Origin: Staphylococcus pasteuri
GTDB taxonomy: Bacteria > Bacillota > Bacilli > Staphylococcales > Staphylococcaceae
Assembly: GCF_003970495.1 (NCBI RefSeq)
Contig: NZ_RXWW01000005.1
Span: 1-37,613, forward strand
DNA: 37,613 nt
Reading direction: 5' to 3'
Shown: piece by piece, positions 1 through 12,029 of the stretch
How positions within the stretch are numbered: the first letter of the stretch is position 1
How the letters are laid out: each line of letters opens with the position of its first letter
Program-made: the position numbers and the translations under genes
Notes under the pieces: model-generated
Told to the model about the DNA's origin: nothing
Seen by the model: only the letters and a program-made list of their open reading frames with translations
The model's database searches: none

Positions 1-74
1 GAACACAGAAGTTAAGCTCCTTAGCGCCGATGGTAGTCGGACTAACGTTCCGCTAGAGTAGGACGTTGCCAGGC
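1..74 (+). rRNA. rrf: 5S ribosomal RNA, 3' part (5' end outside window)
   Basis: These 74 bases align without gaps to the last 74 bases of the complete 5S gene at 37410-37524. They contain the loop E region and end in GTTGCCAGGC, the 3' strand of the terminal helix. There is one difference, C at 20 where the other copy has T at 37470. A strong terminator follows 28 bases later, so this is probably the last gene of a 16S-23S-5S operon entering from the left; the 16S and 23S part is inferred. Confidence 0.97.
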
Positions 75-101
75 AAATGATAGGATGCGATGAGCCGCAT
101 T

Positions 102-125
102 GAGACCGTAAGGTCTCTTTTTTTT
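102..125 (+). terminator. Intrinsic terminator of the upstream rRNA operon
   Basis: A 6-bp stem GAGACC/GGTCTC with a four-base loop GTAA is followed directly by eight T residues. It lies 28 bases after the 5S end, as expected for the end of a stable-RNA operon. Confidence 0.92.
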
Positions 126-183
126 ATACATAAAAAGTGAAGCGCTTTAAATCGTCAACTAGTGAATCATAAACTTAATAGAG

Positions 184-234
184 TATAATGCCAATGGAAG
201 TCGAGCAATAAAACGTTGCTTAACTTCCTTTTTT
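184..234 (+). terminator. TATAAT box followed closely by a long hairpin and T-run
   Basis: GGAAGT and AGCAA at 196-208 pair with TTGCT and ACTTCC at 216-228, with one mismatch and one wobble pair between the two blocks. Six T residues follow at 229-234. A perfect -10 TATAAT at 184-189 would put a start near 196, exactly at the base of the hairpin, but no convincing -35 box is present. It may be a second terminator that insulates speG from rRNA transcription. A very short RNA is the alternative. The rest of 126-298 holds only the speG promoter. Confidence 0.75.
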
Positions 235-246
235 ATTATGAAATGA

Positions 247-275
247 TTTACATTTAACATAAAATTCAATAATAT
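247..275 (+). promoter_or_regulatory. Candidate sigma-A promoter for speG
   Basis: A -35 box TTTACA (247-252) is separated by 17 bases from TAATAT (270-275). The speG ribosome binding site begins at 282. The preceding hairpin-terminators mean speG needs its own promoter. The -35 matches consensus at 5 of 6 positions and the -10 at 4 of 6. Confidence 0.5.
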
Positions 276-298
276 CGTACTAAAGGAGTGCTATAGAG

Positions 299-826
299 AT
301 GATTATACGAGCTTTAGAAAAAACAGATTTACAGTATTTACATAACTTGAATAACGAGTATTCAATTATGTCTTATTGGTTTGAGGAACCCTATCAATCA
401 TTAAGTGAACTAGAATCACTTTACCAAAAGCATATTTTAGATGAATCTGAAAGACGTTTTGTAATTGAAGAAAACCAACAATCTATCGGTGTTGTTGAGT
501 TATTGGAAATTAATTTTATACATAGAACATGCGAGGTGTTAATTATAGTAGATCCTCAATTTGCGAATAGAGGGTACGCTAAAAAAGCGTTTAAGATGGC
601 AATAGATTATGCATTTTTAGTACTTAATATGCACAAGGTATATCTCTATGTAGATGTTAAAAATGAAAAAGCAGTGCACATATATAAAAGTAACAACTTT
701 GAAATTGAAGGTGAATTAAAAGAGCACTTTTATACAAGGGGCGAATATAGAGATTGTTATGTCATGGGATTGTTAAAAAGAAATTGGGTCAACCAACAAG
801 ATGATGATTTATCTCATATAAGATAA
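299..826 (+). CDS. speG: Spermidine/spermine N-acetyltransferase, SpeG-like (GNAT family)
   Basis: Probably transfers an acetyl group from acetyl-CoA to spermidine or spermine, which neutralises toxic polyamines in the cytoplasm. The 175-residue protein is one GNAT domain that follows the SpeG family closely: YWFEEPY at 26-32, the KHILDESERRF block at 44-54, VELLEIN around 66-72, an acetyl-CoA pyrophosphate loop ANRGYA at 89-94, and the tyrosine of HIYKS (Tyr129) where SpeG has its catalytic tyrosine. It resembles the SpeG carried by the ACME island of S. aureus USA300, as I remember that sequence. A polar, partly acidic tail after residue 160 is longer than in E. coli SpeG. AAAGGAG (282-288) fixes the start. 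The next gene, a polyamine-type decarboxylase, begins 35 bases later with no terminator between, so the two are likely cotranscribed. Substrate preference is inferred. Native codon use and AT content give no sign of recent transfer. Confidence 0.88.
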   Translation: MIIRALEKTDLQYLHNLNNEYSIMSYWFEEPYQSLSELESLYQKHILDESERRFVIEENQQSIGVVELLEINFIHRTCEVLIIVDPQFANRGYAKKAFKMAIDYAFLVLNMHKVYLYVDVKNEKAVHIYKSNNFEIEGELKEHFYTRGEYRDCYVMGLLKRNWVNQQDDDLSHIR

Positions 827-861
827 TCGTATAAATTAATTATAGTGAAAAGAGTGATGAT

Positions 862-3177
<2,316 letters not shown>

Positions 3178-3194
3178 ATCGAACTAATAAAATA

Positions 3195-3227
3195 GGGGTA
3201 TGACTATTTACTTTTTATATCATCCCC
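3195..3227 (+). other. Stem-loop without T-run between pstA and holB
   Basis: GGGG plus ATGA (3195-3203, with one bulged T) pairs with TCAT plus CCCC (3220-3227) around a 16-base AT-rich loop. No T-run follows, so it is not an ordinary terminator. It could stabilise the 3' end of the upstream message or be part of a leader. Function unknown. Confidence 0.5.
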
Positions 3228-3301
3228 GAATTAAGCATATGCAGATAATGTTGTGTTTTAATTTTATTTATTAGTTTCAACAAAAAGTATTTAACAATTT
3301 G

Positions 3302-3326
3302 AGACTGCTTTTTTAGCAGTCTTTTT
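3302..3326 (+). terminator. Intrinsic terminator just upstream of holB
   Basis: GACTGCT (3303-3309) pairs with AGCAGTC (3315-3321) around a TTTTT loop, followed by TTTTT at 3322-3326. The holB ribosome binding site starts only 15 bases after the T-run, so there is no room for a promoter between them. Confidence 0.85.
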
Positions 3327-3355
3327 ATATAAGAAGATATAGGAGAGATATCTAA

Positions 3356-4282
3356 ATGGATGAACAACAGCAATTAACCAATGCATATGATTCGAATAAA
3401 TTATCGCATGCTTATCTTTTCGAAGGTGATGATGCACAATCTATGCAAAATGTTGCTATGAACTTTGCTAAGATGATTTTATGTAATGATAATGAACAGT
3501 GCAAGGTTAAAGTTAGTACATTCAACCATCCTGATTTTTTGTATGTCTCTAGTGAAGAAAGTACTATAAAAAAGGAAGCCATCGAACAACTTGTTCATCA
3601 TATGAATCAACTACCTATAGAAGGTGAGTATAAAGTTTATATTGTTGAAGATTTTGAAAAATTAACTGTTCAAGGTGAAAATAGTATATTAAAATTCTTG
3701 GAGGAACCACCTCAAAATACGATTGCAATATTATTATCTACAAAGCCGGAACAGATTTTAGATACTATACATTCAAGATGCCAACATGTTTATTTTAAAC
3801 CTATTGATAAAGGACAATTCATTGATTATTTAGTTGAGCAGTCAATATCACGTCCAGTTGCTGAAATGTTAAGTACTTTCACGACTCAAGCAGAAACTGC
3901 ATTCAATTTAAATGAAGAATATGATCTTATGAGTTTAAGAAAGAGTATCGTTAGATGGTGTGAATTATTATTATCAAATCGTTCAATGGCCTTGATTGGT
4001 ATTATTGATTTATTGAAACAGGCTAAAAACCGTAAATTACAGTTATTAACGTTAGCTTCAGTGAATGGATTTTTTGAGGATATTATGCATGCAAAAGTAG
4101 AAATGAATAGTGAATATATATTTAGCGACCTAAGTGTTGAGATAGAAAAATATGCAAAACATTTAACATATAACCAACTTATATTGATGTACGATCAATT
4201 AACAGAAGCACATAAAAAGTTAAATCAAAATGTAAACCCAACACTTGTATTTGAACAAATAGTGATTAAAGGTGTGAGATAG
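3356..4282 (+). CDS. holB: DNA polymerase III subunit delta' (clamp loader)
   Basis: Delta' is the stator subunit of the clamp loader that places the beta sliding clamp on primed DNA. The 308-residue protein shows the family layout: a degenerate Walker A region (FEGDDAQS near residue 22, no GKT), the block NSILKFLEEPP, and the SRCQ sensor motif. The four-cysteine zinc module found in many delta' proteins appears reduced: only two cysteines are visible, in ILCNDNEQCKV. AGGAGA at 3341-3346 precedes the ATG. The stop codon directly abuts the ricT start. B. subtilis has the same holB-yaaT-yabA order. Confidence 0.95.
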   Translation: MDEQQQLTNAYDSNKLSHAYLFEGDDAQSMQNVAMNFAKMILCNDNEQCKVKVSTFNHPDFLYVSSEESTIKKEAIEQLVHHMNQLPIEGEYKVYIVEDFEKLTVQGENSILKFLEEPPQNTIAILLSTKPEQILDTIHSRCQHVYFKPIDKGQFIDYLVEQSISRPVAEMLSTFTTQAETAFNLNEEYDLMSLRKSIVRWCELLLSNRSMALIGIIDLLKQAKNRKLQLLTLASVNGFFEDIMHAKVEMNSEYIFSDLSVEIEKYAKHLTYNQLILMYDQLTEAHKKLNQNVNPTLVFEQIVIKGVR

Positions 4283-5086
4283 ATGCCAGATGTAATAGGA
4301 GTACAGTTTCAAAAGGCTGGGAAATTAGAATATTATGCGCCTAAGGATTTACAGATTAAAAAAGATGATTGGGTAGTAGTAGAATCTAAACGTGGTATAG
4401 AAATCGGATTGGTTAAAATGCCGACACGATCAGTTGATGAAGGTGATGTAACTCTTCCATTGAAAGAAGTTATGAGAGTAGCTTCACAACAAGATATAGA
4501 CACATACTATAGTAATGCAGATGATGCCGAAGAGGCATTAGCATTATGTAAAGATGTAGTAAGTCAACAGGGATTGGATATGAGATTAGTAAACTGTGAA
4601 TACACGTTAGATAAATCAAAAGTTATATTCAATTTCACTGCAGATGATCGTATTGATTTTAGAAAGTTAGTTAAAGTATTAGCACAAAATTTAAAAACGA
4701 GAATCGAATTAAGACAAATTGGAGTACGCGACGAAGCTAAATTATTAGGTGGCATAGGTCCGTGTGGTCGTTCTCTTTGTTGTTCTACATTTTTAGGAGA
4801 TTTTGAACCAGTATCCATAAAAATGGCTAAAGATCAAAACTTATCGTTAAATCCCGCCAAAATATCTGGTGCATGCGGACGTTTAATGTGCTGTTTAAAA
4901 TATGAGAATGACTATTATGAAGAAGCACGTGCCCAATTACCAGATGTAGGTGATTCAATTGAAACGCCAGATGGTAATGGCCAAGTTGTTGGATTGAATA
5001 TTTTAGATATATCCATGCAAGTTAAAGTAGAAGGCATGGAGCAACCGTTAGAATATAAAATGGAAGAAATTGAAGCATTTAATTAA
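4283..5086 (+). CDS. ricT: RicT (YaaT), PSP1-domain iron-sulfur protein of the Y-complex
   Basis: In B. subtilis RicT forms a complex with RicA and RicF that carries iron-sulfur clusters and helps RNase Y mature specific operon messages. The 267-residue protein has the PSP1 domain with two matching cysteine groups, C161-x4-CC (166-167) and C198-x4-CC (203-204), within GPCGRSLCC and ACGRLMCC. These are plausible cluster ligands. The ATG starts immediately after the holB TAG, and AAGGTG near 4268-4273 is the ribosome binding site inside holB, so the two genes are translationally linked. The function is taken from the B. subtilis orthologue. Confidence 0.93.
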   Translation: MPDVIGVQFQKAGKLEYYAPKDLQIKKDDWVVVESKRGIEIGLVKMPTRSVDEGDVTLPLKEVMRVASQQDIDTYYSNADDAEEALALCKDVVSQQGLDMRLVNCEYTLDKSKVIFNFTADDRIDFRKLVKVLAQNLKTRIELRQIGVRDEAKLLGGIGPCGRSLCCSTFLGDFEPVSIKMAKDQNLSLNPAKISGACGRLMCCLKYENDYYEEARAQLPDVGDSIETPDGNGQVVGLNILDISMQVKVEGMEQPLEYKMEEIEAFN

Positions 5087-5102
5087 GGAGGTTTAACCAC
5101 CT

Positions 5103-5450
5103 TTGAATCGGAATGAGTTGTTTGAAAAATTGATGCGCTTAGAAACAAATGTGAATCAACTTAATGAGGATATGTCTGATTTAAAAGATTTAGCAGTAGC
5201 ACTTGTTGAAGAAAATGTAGCGCTTCAAGTAGAAAATGATAATTTAAAACAATTAATGGATAAGAGTGAAAGTTCAAATTCAGAAACTGTTAACTCACAC
5301 CAAACTAAAAATGTAAAAAAACCACTACCTAGTAAAGATAACTTAGCAATGTTATATAAAGAAGGATTTCATATTTGCAAAGGTGAGTTATTTGGTAAAC
5401 ATAGACATGGTGAAGATTGCTTATTATGTTTAAATGTATTAAGTGATTAA
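5103..5450 (+). CDS. yabA: Replication initiation control protein YabA
   Basis: YabA bridges DnaA and the beta clamp and limits re-initiation of replication in Firmicutes. Residues 1-60 form a leucine-zipper-like coiled coil (heptad-spaced L, V and I, many E/N/D), which in B. subtilis makes the tetramer. The C-terminal domain carries the zinc ligands His90, Cys92, Cys106 and Cys109. The 115-residue length is typical. The start is TTG at 5103, chosen because a strong AAGGAGG lies 11 bases upstream and the ATG at 5113 is out of frame. It sits beside the clamp-loader gene holB, and a terminator follows. Confidence 0.94.
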   Translation: MNRNELFEKLMRLETNVNQLNEDMSDLKDLAVALVEENVALQVENDNLKQLMDKSESSNSETVNSHQTKNVKKPLPSKDNLAMLYKEGFHICKGELFGKHRHGEDCLLCLNVLSD

Positions 5451-5475
5451 ACATTTTTGATATTAGAAAGACGAT

Positions 5476-5531
5476 AGGGATGTGTTATGAGTAGACAATG
5501 AATTACTACGATATAACAGCGTCCCTTTTTT
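5476..5531 (+). terminator. Terminator abutting the trmN6 ribosome binding site
   Basis: AGGGA (5476-5480) pairs with TCCCT (5522-5526), then TGTTAT pairs with ATAACA, and GTAG with CTAC nearer the loop. Six T residues fill 5526-5531. The AGGAG ribosome binding site of the next gene starts at 5532, the base after the T-run. The trmN6-yazA-rsmI group therefore depends on read-through or on a promoter inside the hairpin, and none is visible there. Confidence 0.8.
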
Positions 5532-5544
5532 AGGAGAAAGATAA

Positions 5545-6270
5545 ATGCTAAAGGATAATGAGAGGTTAGATTCACTAATCAAAGAAAACTTAAAAATAAT
5601 TCAAAATGATGATGTATTTTCCTTTTCAACTGATGCATTGTTACTAGGCGATTTTGCAGAAATTAGGAAAAAAGATAAAGTCATAGATATATGTTCAGGA
5701 AATGGCGTAATACCATTACTTCTATCATATAAAGGTAATCAACCTATTGAAGGCATTGAAATTCAACCACAACTTGTAGATATGGCTCAACGAAGTTTTA
5801 AATATAATCAACTAGACGATCGACTTTATATGCATCAAATGGATGTCAAAAGTGTATTCCAACATTTTAAACCATCTCAATATTCTGTTGTTACATGTAA
5901 TCCACCATATTTTAAAGAAAATCAATTACATCAACATCAAAAGGAAGCTCATAAAATTGCTAGACATGAAATCTTATGTAAATTAGAAGATTGCTTAATG
6001 GCAGCTAGACATTTATTGAAACAAGGTGGCAGATTATATATGGTTCATAGAGCTGAAAGAATGATGGATGTTCTAACTGAAATGCGACGCGCAAATATTG
6101 AACCTAAACGTCTAACATTAGTTTATAGTAAATTGGATAGAGACGCTCAAACCATTTTAGTTGAAGGAAGAAAATCAGGAAATCAAGGTTTGGATATTAC
6201 ACCCCCATTTTATATTTATCAAAAGGATGGGATGTATTCAGAAGAAATGAAGGGTATATATTATGGATAA
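5545..6270 (+). CDS. trmN6: tRNA1(Val) (adenine37-N6)-methyltransferase-like protein (YabB/TrmN6)
   Basis: A SAM-dependent methyltransferase whose E. coli relative makes m6A at position 37 of tRNA-Val(UAC). The 241-residue Rossmann protein has the SAM motif DICSGNGV starting at Asp48 and the N6-adenine signature NPPY at 119-122. It overlaps the GIY-YIG gene by 8 bases, and the same order yabB-yazA-yabC exists in B. subtilis. AGGAG at 5532-5536 supports the ATG. The likely substrate, tRNA-Val(UAC) with an A at position 37, is encoded at the right end of this window. Substrate assignment rests on family knowledge. Confidence 0.9.
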   Translation: MLKDNERLDSLIKENLKIIQNDDVFSFSTDALLLGDFAEIRKKDKVIDICSGNGVIPLLLSYKGNQPIEGIEIQPQLVDMAQRSFKYNQLDDRLYMHQMDVKSVFQHFKPSQYSVVTCNPPYFKENQLHQHQKEAHKIARHEILCKLEDCLMAARHLLKQGGRLYMVHRAERMMDVLTEMRRANIEPKRLTLVYSKLDRDAQTILVEGRKSGNQGLDITPPFYIYQKDGMYSEEMKGIYYG

Positions 6271-6511
6271 ACATTTTGTTTATATTGTAAAATGTAAAGA
6301 TGGAAGTCTATATACAGGGTATGCTAAAGATATAAAAGCACGTGTAGCGAAACATAATGAAGGTAAAGGTGCCAAATATACAAAAATAAGACGTCCGGTA
6401 GAGTTAGTTTATCAAGAAACATATTCGACCAAATCAGAAGCATTAAAACGTGAATATGAAATTAAGACCTTCACTAGACAAAAGAAATTAAGAATGATTA
6501 AAGAGGGATAA
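6263..6511 (+). CDS. GIY-YIG endonuclease-like protein (YazA, UPF0213)
   Basis: A single small GIY-YIG nuclease domain of 82 residues. The GIY strand is YIV at residues 7-9 and the YIG strand is YTG at 17-19. Arg27 and His31 follow at the usual spacing, with a glutamate-rich helix near the C terminus. The UPF0213 family has no agreed physiological role. Its ATG lies inside the end of trmN6 with AAGGG at 6250-6254, and rsmI starts 1 base after its stop, so the three are translated as a unit. Confidence 0.9.
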   Translation: MDKHFVYIVKCKDGSLYTGYAKDIKARVAKHNEGKGAKYTKIRRPVELVYQETYSTKSEALKREYEIKTFTRQKKLRMIKEG

Positions 6512-6512
6512 T

Positions 6513-7352
6513 ATGTCTACATTATATTTAGTCGGAACGCCAATAGGTAATTTAGCTGACATTACTTATCGTGCAATAGATACACTCCATCAAGTAGATT
6601 TAATTGCATGTGAAGATACAAGAGTTACACGTAAACTATGTAATCATTATGAGATTAAGACACCTTTGAAATCTTATCATGAACATAATAAAGATCAACA
6701 AACTGAATATATGATAGAACAATTATTATCAGGTTTGAATATAGCTTTAGTGTCTGATGCAGGGTTACCGCTAATCAGTGATCCTGGGTATGAATTAGTA
6801 GTTGAAGCACGAAAACAGAATATTAAAGTAGAAACCATACCAGGACCGAATGCTGGTTTAACGGCATTAATGGCAAGTGGATTACCATCTTTTACATATA
6901 CATTTTTAGGCTTTTTACCTAGAAAAGACAAAGATAAAGTTAATATTCTTTCAGAACGTATGTATCAAAATAGTACACTTATTATATATGAATCTCCACA
7001 CAGAGTGACAGATACATTAAAATCCATTGCTAAAGTTGATAACCATCGCCAAGTTTCACTAGGACGAGAGTTAACTAAAAAATTTGAGGAAATTGTTACA
7101 GCAGATGTGGAAACTTTATTGACTAAGGTGCAAAACAATGATATTCCATTAAAGGGAGAATTTGTAATCTTAATTGAGGGCGCTGAAGCTGAAATCTCAA
7201 CATTATGGTTTGAAGATATGTCTGTCGAGGAACATGTGAATTATTATATAAAAGAAAAAAGTGTTAAAACCAAAGCAGCTATTAAAATGGTTGCAGAAGA
7301 TCGACAAAGTAAAACAAGCGAAATTTATAATATTTATCATCATATTGATTAA
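6513..7352 (+). CDS. rsmI: 16S rRNA (cytidine1402-2'-O)-methyltransferase RsmI
   Basis: RsmI methylates the 2'-O of C1402 in the decoding centre of 16S rRNA. It belongs to the tetrapyrrole-methylase fold, shown by LVGTPIGNLADIT at the N terminus, EDTRVTR near residue 36, VSDAGLPLISDPG near residues 81-93 and PGPNAGLTALMASGLP. The 279-residue length is normal. No terminator is evident after its stop. The 225 bases to metG are AT-rich, hold no T-box or other recognisable riboswitch, and offer only a poor candidate promoter (TTTAAA at 7429, GATAAT at 7453). Confidence 0.95.
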   Translation: MSTLYLVGTPIGNLADITYRAIDTLHQVDLIACEDTRVTRKLCNHYEIKTPLKSYHEHNKDQQTEYMIEQLLSGLNIALVSDAGLPLISDPGYELVVEARKQNIKVETIPGPNAGLTALMASGLPSFTYTFLGFLPRKDKDKVNILSERMYQNSTLIIYESPHRVTDTLKSIAKVDNHRQVSLGRELTKKFEEIVTADVETLLTKVQNNDIPLKGEFVILIEGAEAEISTLWFEDMSVEEHVNYYIKEKSVKTKAAIKMVAEDRQSKTSEIYNIYHHID

Positions 7353-7511
7353 AAGTAGCTCAATATTAAAAAATAGATAGCACATATTATAAACGATTAA
7401 ATAATAGAGAGTTTCAACACAATAATGCTTTAAATTATGGTATTGTAGTAAAGATAATATTAACCAATTGTTTAGTAACAAATATTTGAAATGAGTAAAT
7501 AAACGTACTAA

Positions 7512-9551
<2,040 letters not shown>

Positions 9552-9579
9552 GATATTCTATTAAATAAGGGGGATAATC

Positions 9580-10356
9580 ATGTTAATTGATACACACGTT
9601 CATTTAAATGATGAACAATATGATGAAGATTTAAAAGATGTCATTACTCGTGCTAGAGAAGATGGTGTTGATCGCATGTTCGTTGTAGGGTTTGATACAC
9701 CTACAATTGAACGTACGATGGAGTTAATAGACCAATATGAATTCATCTATGGTATTATCGGTTGGCATCCTGTAGACGCAATTGATTGTACAGAAGAAAG
9801 ATTAGAGTGGATTGAAAACTTAGCAAAACATCCGAAAATAATTGGTATTGGAGAAATGGGTCTAGATTATCATTGGGATAAATCACCTGCCGATGTTCAA
9901 AAAGAAGTATTTAGAAAGCAAATTGCTTTAGCTAAACGTGTGAAATTACCAATTATTATTCATAATCGTGAAGCGACACAAGATTGTGTGGATATTTTAA
10001 TGGAAGAACACGCTGAAGAAGTTGGCGGTATTATGCATAGTTTTAGTGCATCACCAGAAATTGCTGATGTTGTTATCAATAAATTAAATTTCTACGTTTC
10101 ATTAGGTGGTCCAGTGACATTTAAGAATGCAAAACAACCTAAAGAAGTAGCTCAACACGTGCCTATGGATCGACTATTAGTTGAAACGGATGCACCATAT
10201 TTATCTCCTCATCCATACAGAGGTAAACGTAATGAACCACAACGCGTGACATTAGTAGCGCAACAAATTGCAGAATTACGCGATATGACTTATGAAGAAG
10301 TTTGTAAGCAAACAACTGAAAATGCTGAAAGATTATTTAAGTTAAATAAAGCATAA
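9580..10356 (+). CDS. TatD-family metal-dependent DNase (YabD)
   Basis: A TIM-barrel metallo-hydrolase of the TatD family; characterised members are 3'-5' DNA exonucleases. Metal ligands are visible: His6 and His8 in DTHVHLN, the glutamate in GIGEMGLDYHW, histidines in IIHNREA and IMHSFSA, and the aspartate in ETDAPYLSPH. The 258-residue length is standard. AAGGGGGA precedes the ATG, and metG ends 28 bases upstream, so the two are likely cotranscribed, as in the metS-yabD order of B. subtilis. A strong terminator follows. Confidence 0.93.
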   Translation: MLIDTHVHLNDEQYDEDLKDVITRAREDGVDRMFVVGFDTPTIERTMELIDQYEFIYGIIGWHPVDAIDCTEERLEWIENLAKHPKIIGIGEMGLDYHWDKSPADVQKEVFRKQIALAKRVKLPIIIHNREATQDCVDILMEEHAEEVGGIMHSFSASPEIADVVINKLNFYVSLGGPVTFKNAKQPKEVAQHVPMDRLLVETDAPYLSPHPYRGKRNEPQRVTLVAQQIAELRDMTYEEVCKQTTENAERLFKLNKA

Positions 10357-10362
10357 TTGTTA

Positions 10363-10406
10363 AACTGAGAAAGGTATCATTTCATTGGATATCTTTCTCA
10401 GTTTTT
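10363..10406 (+). terminator. Strong terminator after the tatD-type gene
   Basis: AACTGAGAAAG (10363-10373) pairs with CTTTCTCAGTT (10393-10403). Five more pairs, one a G-T wobble, extend the stem inwards, giving about 16 bp, and a T-run follows to 10406. Confidence 0.93.
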
Positions 10407-10439
10407 ATTAAATTAAGACTGTAGGCAGTGTGATTAATC

Positions 10440-10456
10440 ATATTTTGTTAAAATAT
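10440..10456 (+). promoter_or_regulatory. Extended -10 promoter candidate for rnmV, inside a palindrome
   Basis: TGT-TAAAAT (10446-10454) fits an extended -10 element and is the only good promoter candidate between the terminator and rnmV. It lies inside the inverted repeat ATATTTT-GTT-AAAATAT (10440-10456). No clear -35 is seen. AT-richness makes chance palindromes common. Confidence 0.4.
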
Positions 10457-10498
10457 AAAGAGCTTACAGTTAATTACTTTTGAAGAAGGAATTAAAAT

Positions 10499-11047
10499 AT
10501 GAAAATAAATGAATTTATAGTAGTAGAAGGCAGGGACGACACACAACGTGTAAAATCTGCAGTTGAATGCGATACAATTGAAACAAATGGTAGCGCAGTA
10601 GATGAAGAGGTCATCGCTGTTATTAAACAAGCGCAAGAAACACGCGGTGTGATTATACTAACTGATCCAGATTTTCCTGGGGATAAAATTAGAAACACAA
10701 TTAAGGACCGTGTCCCTGGAGTAAAACATGCTTATATTGATAGAGAAAAGGCTAAAAATAAAAGAGGCAAAATAGGTGTTGAACATGCTCAAGTTGAGGA
10801 TATAAGAGAGGCACTCATGTACGTAAGTTCTCCATTTGAAGAAGCTGAAGAATCTATTGATAAAAGTGTGCTCATAGAATTAGGACTAATTATAGGTAAG
10901 GATGCACGAAGAAGACGTGAAGTCTTAGGCCGAAAATTACATATTGGACATTCGAATGGTAAACAATTATTAAAAAAATTAAATGCCTTTGGGTATAATG
11001 AAGATGATGTAAGACAAGCATTAAATGAAGATAAGGGAAGTGAATGA
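10499..11047 (+). CDS. rnmV: Ribonuclease M5 (5S rRNA maturase)
   Basis: RNase M5 trims both ends of precursor 5S rRNA in Firmicutes, using ribosomal protein L18 as a cofactor. The 182-residue protein has an N-terminal TOPRIM domain with the catalytic glutamate in VVEGRDD (Glu10) and the DxD motif TDPDFPG (Asp56, Asp58). The C-terminal half contains the [10 protein letters not shown] block of the family. AGAAGGA precedes the ATG at 10499. Its stop is 4 bases before the rsmA start, and rnmV-ksgA adjacency is conserved in Bacillus. Substrate genes, two 5S copies, flank this window. Confidence 0.96.
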   Translation: MKINEFIVVEGRDDTQRVKSAVECDTIETNGSAVDEEVIAVIKQAQETRGVIILTDPDFPGDKIRNTIKDRVPGVKHAYIDREKAKNKRGKIGVEHAQVEDIREALMYVSSPFEEAEESIDKSVLIELGLIIGKDARRRREVLGRKLHIGHSNGKQLLKKLNAFGYNEDDVRQALNEDKGSE

Positions 11048-11051
11048 TGAT

Positions 11052-11942
11052 ATGGATCATAAAGATATAGCAACGCCATCGCGAACAAGAGCATTATTAA
11101 ATCAATATGGATTTGATTTTAAGAAAAGTTTAGGTCAAAACTTTCTTATCGATGTAAATATAATTAACAAAATTATTGATGCTAGTAATATTGATAAAAG
11201 TACAGGCATCATAGAGGTTGGACCTGGAATGGGTTCTCTGACAGAACAATTAGCGAAACATGCTAAGAAAGTCATGTCATTTGAAATTGATCATCGACTT
11301 ATACCTGTACTCAAAGAGACGTTAGCGCCATATGATAATGTGACGATTATTAACGAAGATATTTTGAAAGCGGATATTGCATCGGCGGTTAGTGAACACT
11401 TAAACGATTGTGATAAAATTATGGTCGTTGCTAATTTACCATATTATATAACGACACCTATATTACTTAATTTAATGCAACAAGACATACCTATCGATGG
11501 ATATGTTGTGATGATGCAAAAAGAAGTCGGCGAACGTTTGAATGCTGAAGTAGGTACTAAAGCATACGGTTCATTATCTATTGTGACGCAATACTATACA
11601 GAAACAAGTAAAGTACTTACAGTTCCTAAAACAGTATTTATGCCACCACCCAATGTAGACTCTATTGTGGTTAAGTTAATGCAAAGAGAAACACCATTAG
11701 TAGATGTTGATGATGAAGAAGCATTCTTCAAGCTAGCAAAGGCCGCATTTGCACAACGTCGTAAAACGATTAATAATAATTATCAAAATTTCTTTAAAGA
11801 TGGTAAACAGCATAAAGAAAGTATATTAAATTGGTTAGAAAAAGCTGGTATCGATCCTAGACGACGCGGAGAAACATTGTCAATTCAAGATTTTGCTATG
11901 TTATATAAAGAAATGGATAATTTTCCAGAATTAGTAAATTAA
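11052..11942 (+). CDS. rsmA: 16S rRNA (A1518/A1519-N6) dimethyltransferase RsmA
   Basis: RsmA (KsgA) dimethylates two adjacent adenines in helix 45 of 16S rRNA during late 30S assembly; loss gives kasugamycin resistance. SAM motif I is [15 protein letters not shown] and the catalytic motif is NLPYY at residues 128-132. The [10 protein letters not shown] start block is clear. I start at ATG 11052 ([11 protein letters not shown]), giving 296 residues. An upstream in-frame ATG at 11025 lies inside rnmV, would add nine unrelated residues, and does not fit the family N terminus. AAGGGAAGTGA just upstream serves as ribosome binding site. Confidence 0.95.
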   Translation: MDHKDIATPSRTRALLNQYGFDFKKSLGQNFLIDVNIINKIIDASNIDKSTGIIEVGPGMGSLTEQLAKHAKKVMSFEIDHRLIPVLKETLAPYDNVTIINEDILKADIASAVSEHLNDCDKIMVVANLPYYITTPILLNLMQQDIPIDGYVVMMQKEVGERLNAEVGTKAYGSLSIVTQYYTETSKVLTVPKTVFMPPPNVDSIVVKLMQRETPLVDVDDEEAFFKLAKAAFAQRRKTINNNYQNFFKDGKQHKESILNWLEKAGIDPRRRGETLSIQDFAMLYKEMDNFPELVN

Positions 11943-11946
11943 ATTG

Positions 11947-11975
11947 TTGACAAAGCTTTCGTACCTTGATAAAAT
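11947..11975 (+). promoter_or_regulatory. veg promoter P1
   Basis: A perfect -35 TTGACA (11947-11952), a 17-base spacer and TAAAAT (11970-11975), starting 4 bases after the rsmA stop. Predicted start is near 11982. Confidence 0.85.
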
Positions 11976-11986
11976 TTTAGTTTTAT

Positions 11987-12016
11987 TTGACAAAAACGCT
12001 ACAAACATGGTAATAT
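11987..12016 (+). promoter_or_regulatory. veg promoter P2
   Basis: A second perfect -35 TTGACA (11987-11992), an 18-base spacer and TAATAT (12011-12016). Predicted start is near 12023, about 19 bases before the veg ATG. Two strong promoters in tandem fit the very high expression known for B. subtilis veg. Confidence 0.75.
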
Positions 12017-12029
12017 AACACTTGTAGCG
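11997..12029. promoter_or_regulatory. 8-bp inverted repeat spanning veg promoter P2
   Basis: CGCTACAA (11997-12004) and its exact inverse TTGTAGCG (12022-12029) are 17 bases apart. One half lies between the P2 -35 and -10, the other at the P2 start site and next to the ribosome binding site. As DNA it could be an operator for P2. In transcripts from P1 it could fold into a hairpin beside the ribosome binding site. No known regulator is recognised. Confidence 0.55.

Noticed and set aside
11025..11051. Upstream ATG for rsmA inside rnmV
   Set aside because: The nine extra residues do not fit the family N terminus, and the ATG at 11052 matches the position and start of known RsmA proteins.
10789..11094. 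A 101-codon minus-strand frame across the rnmV-rsmA junction
   Set aside because: It lies entirely over two well-supported + strand genes and resembles no family I know.
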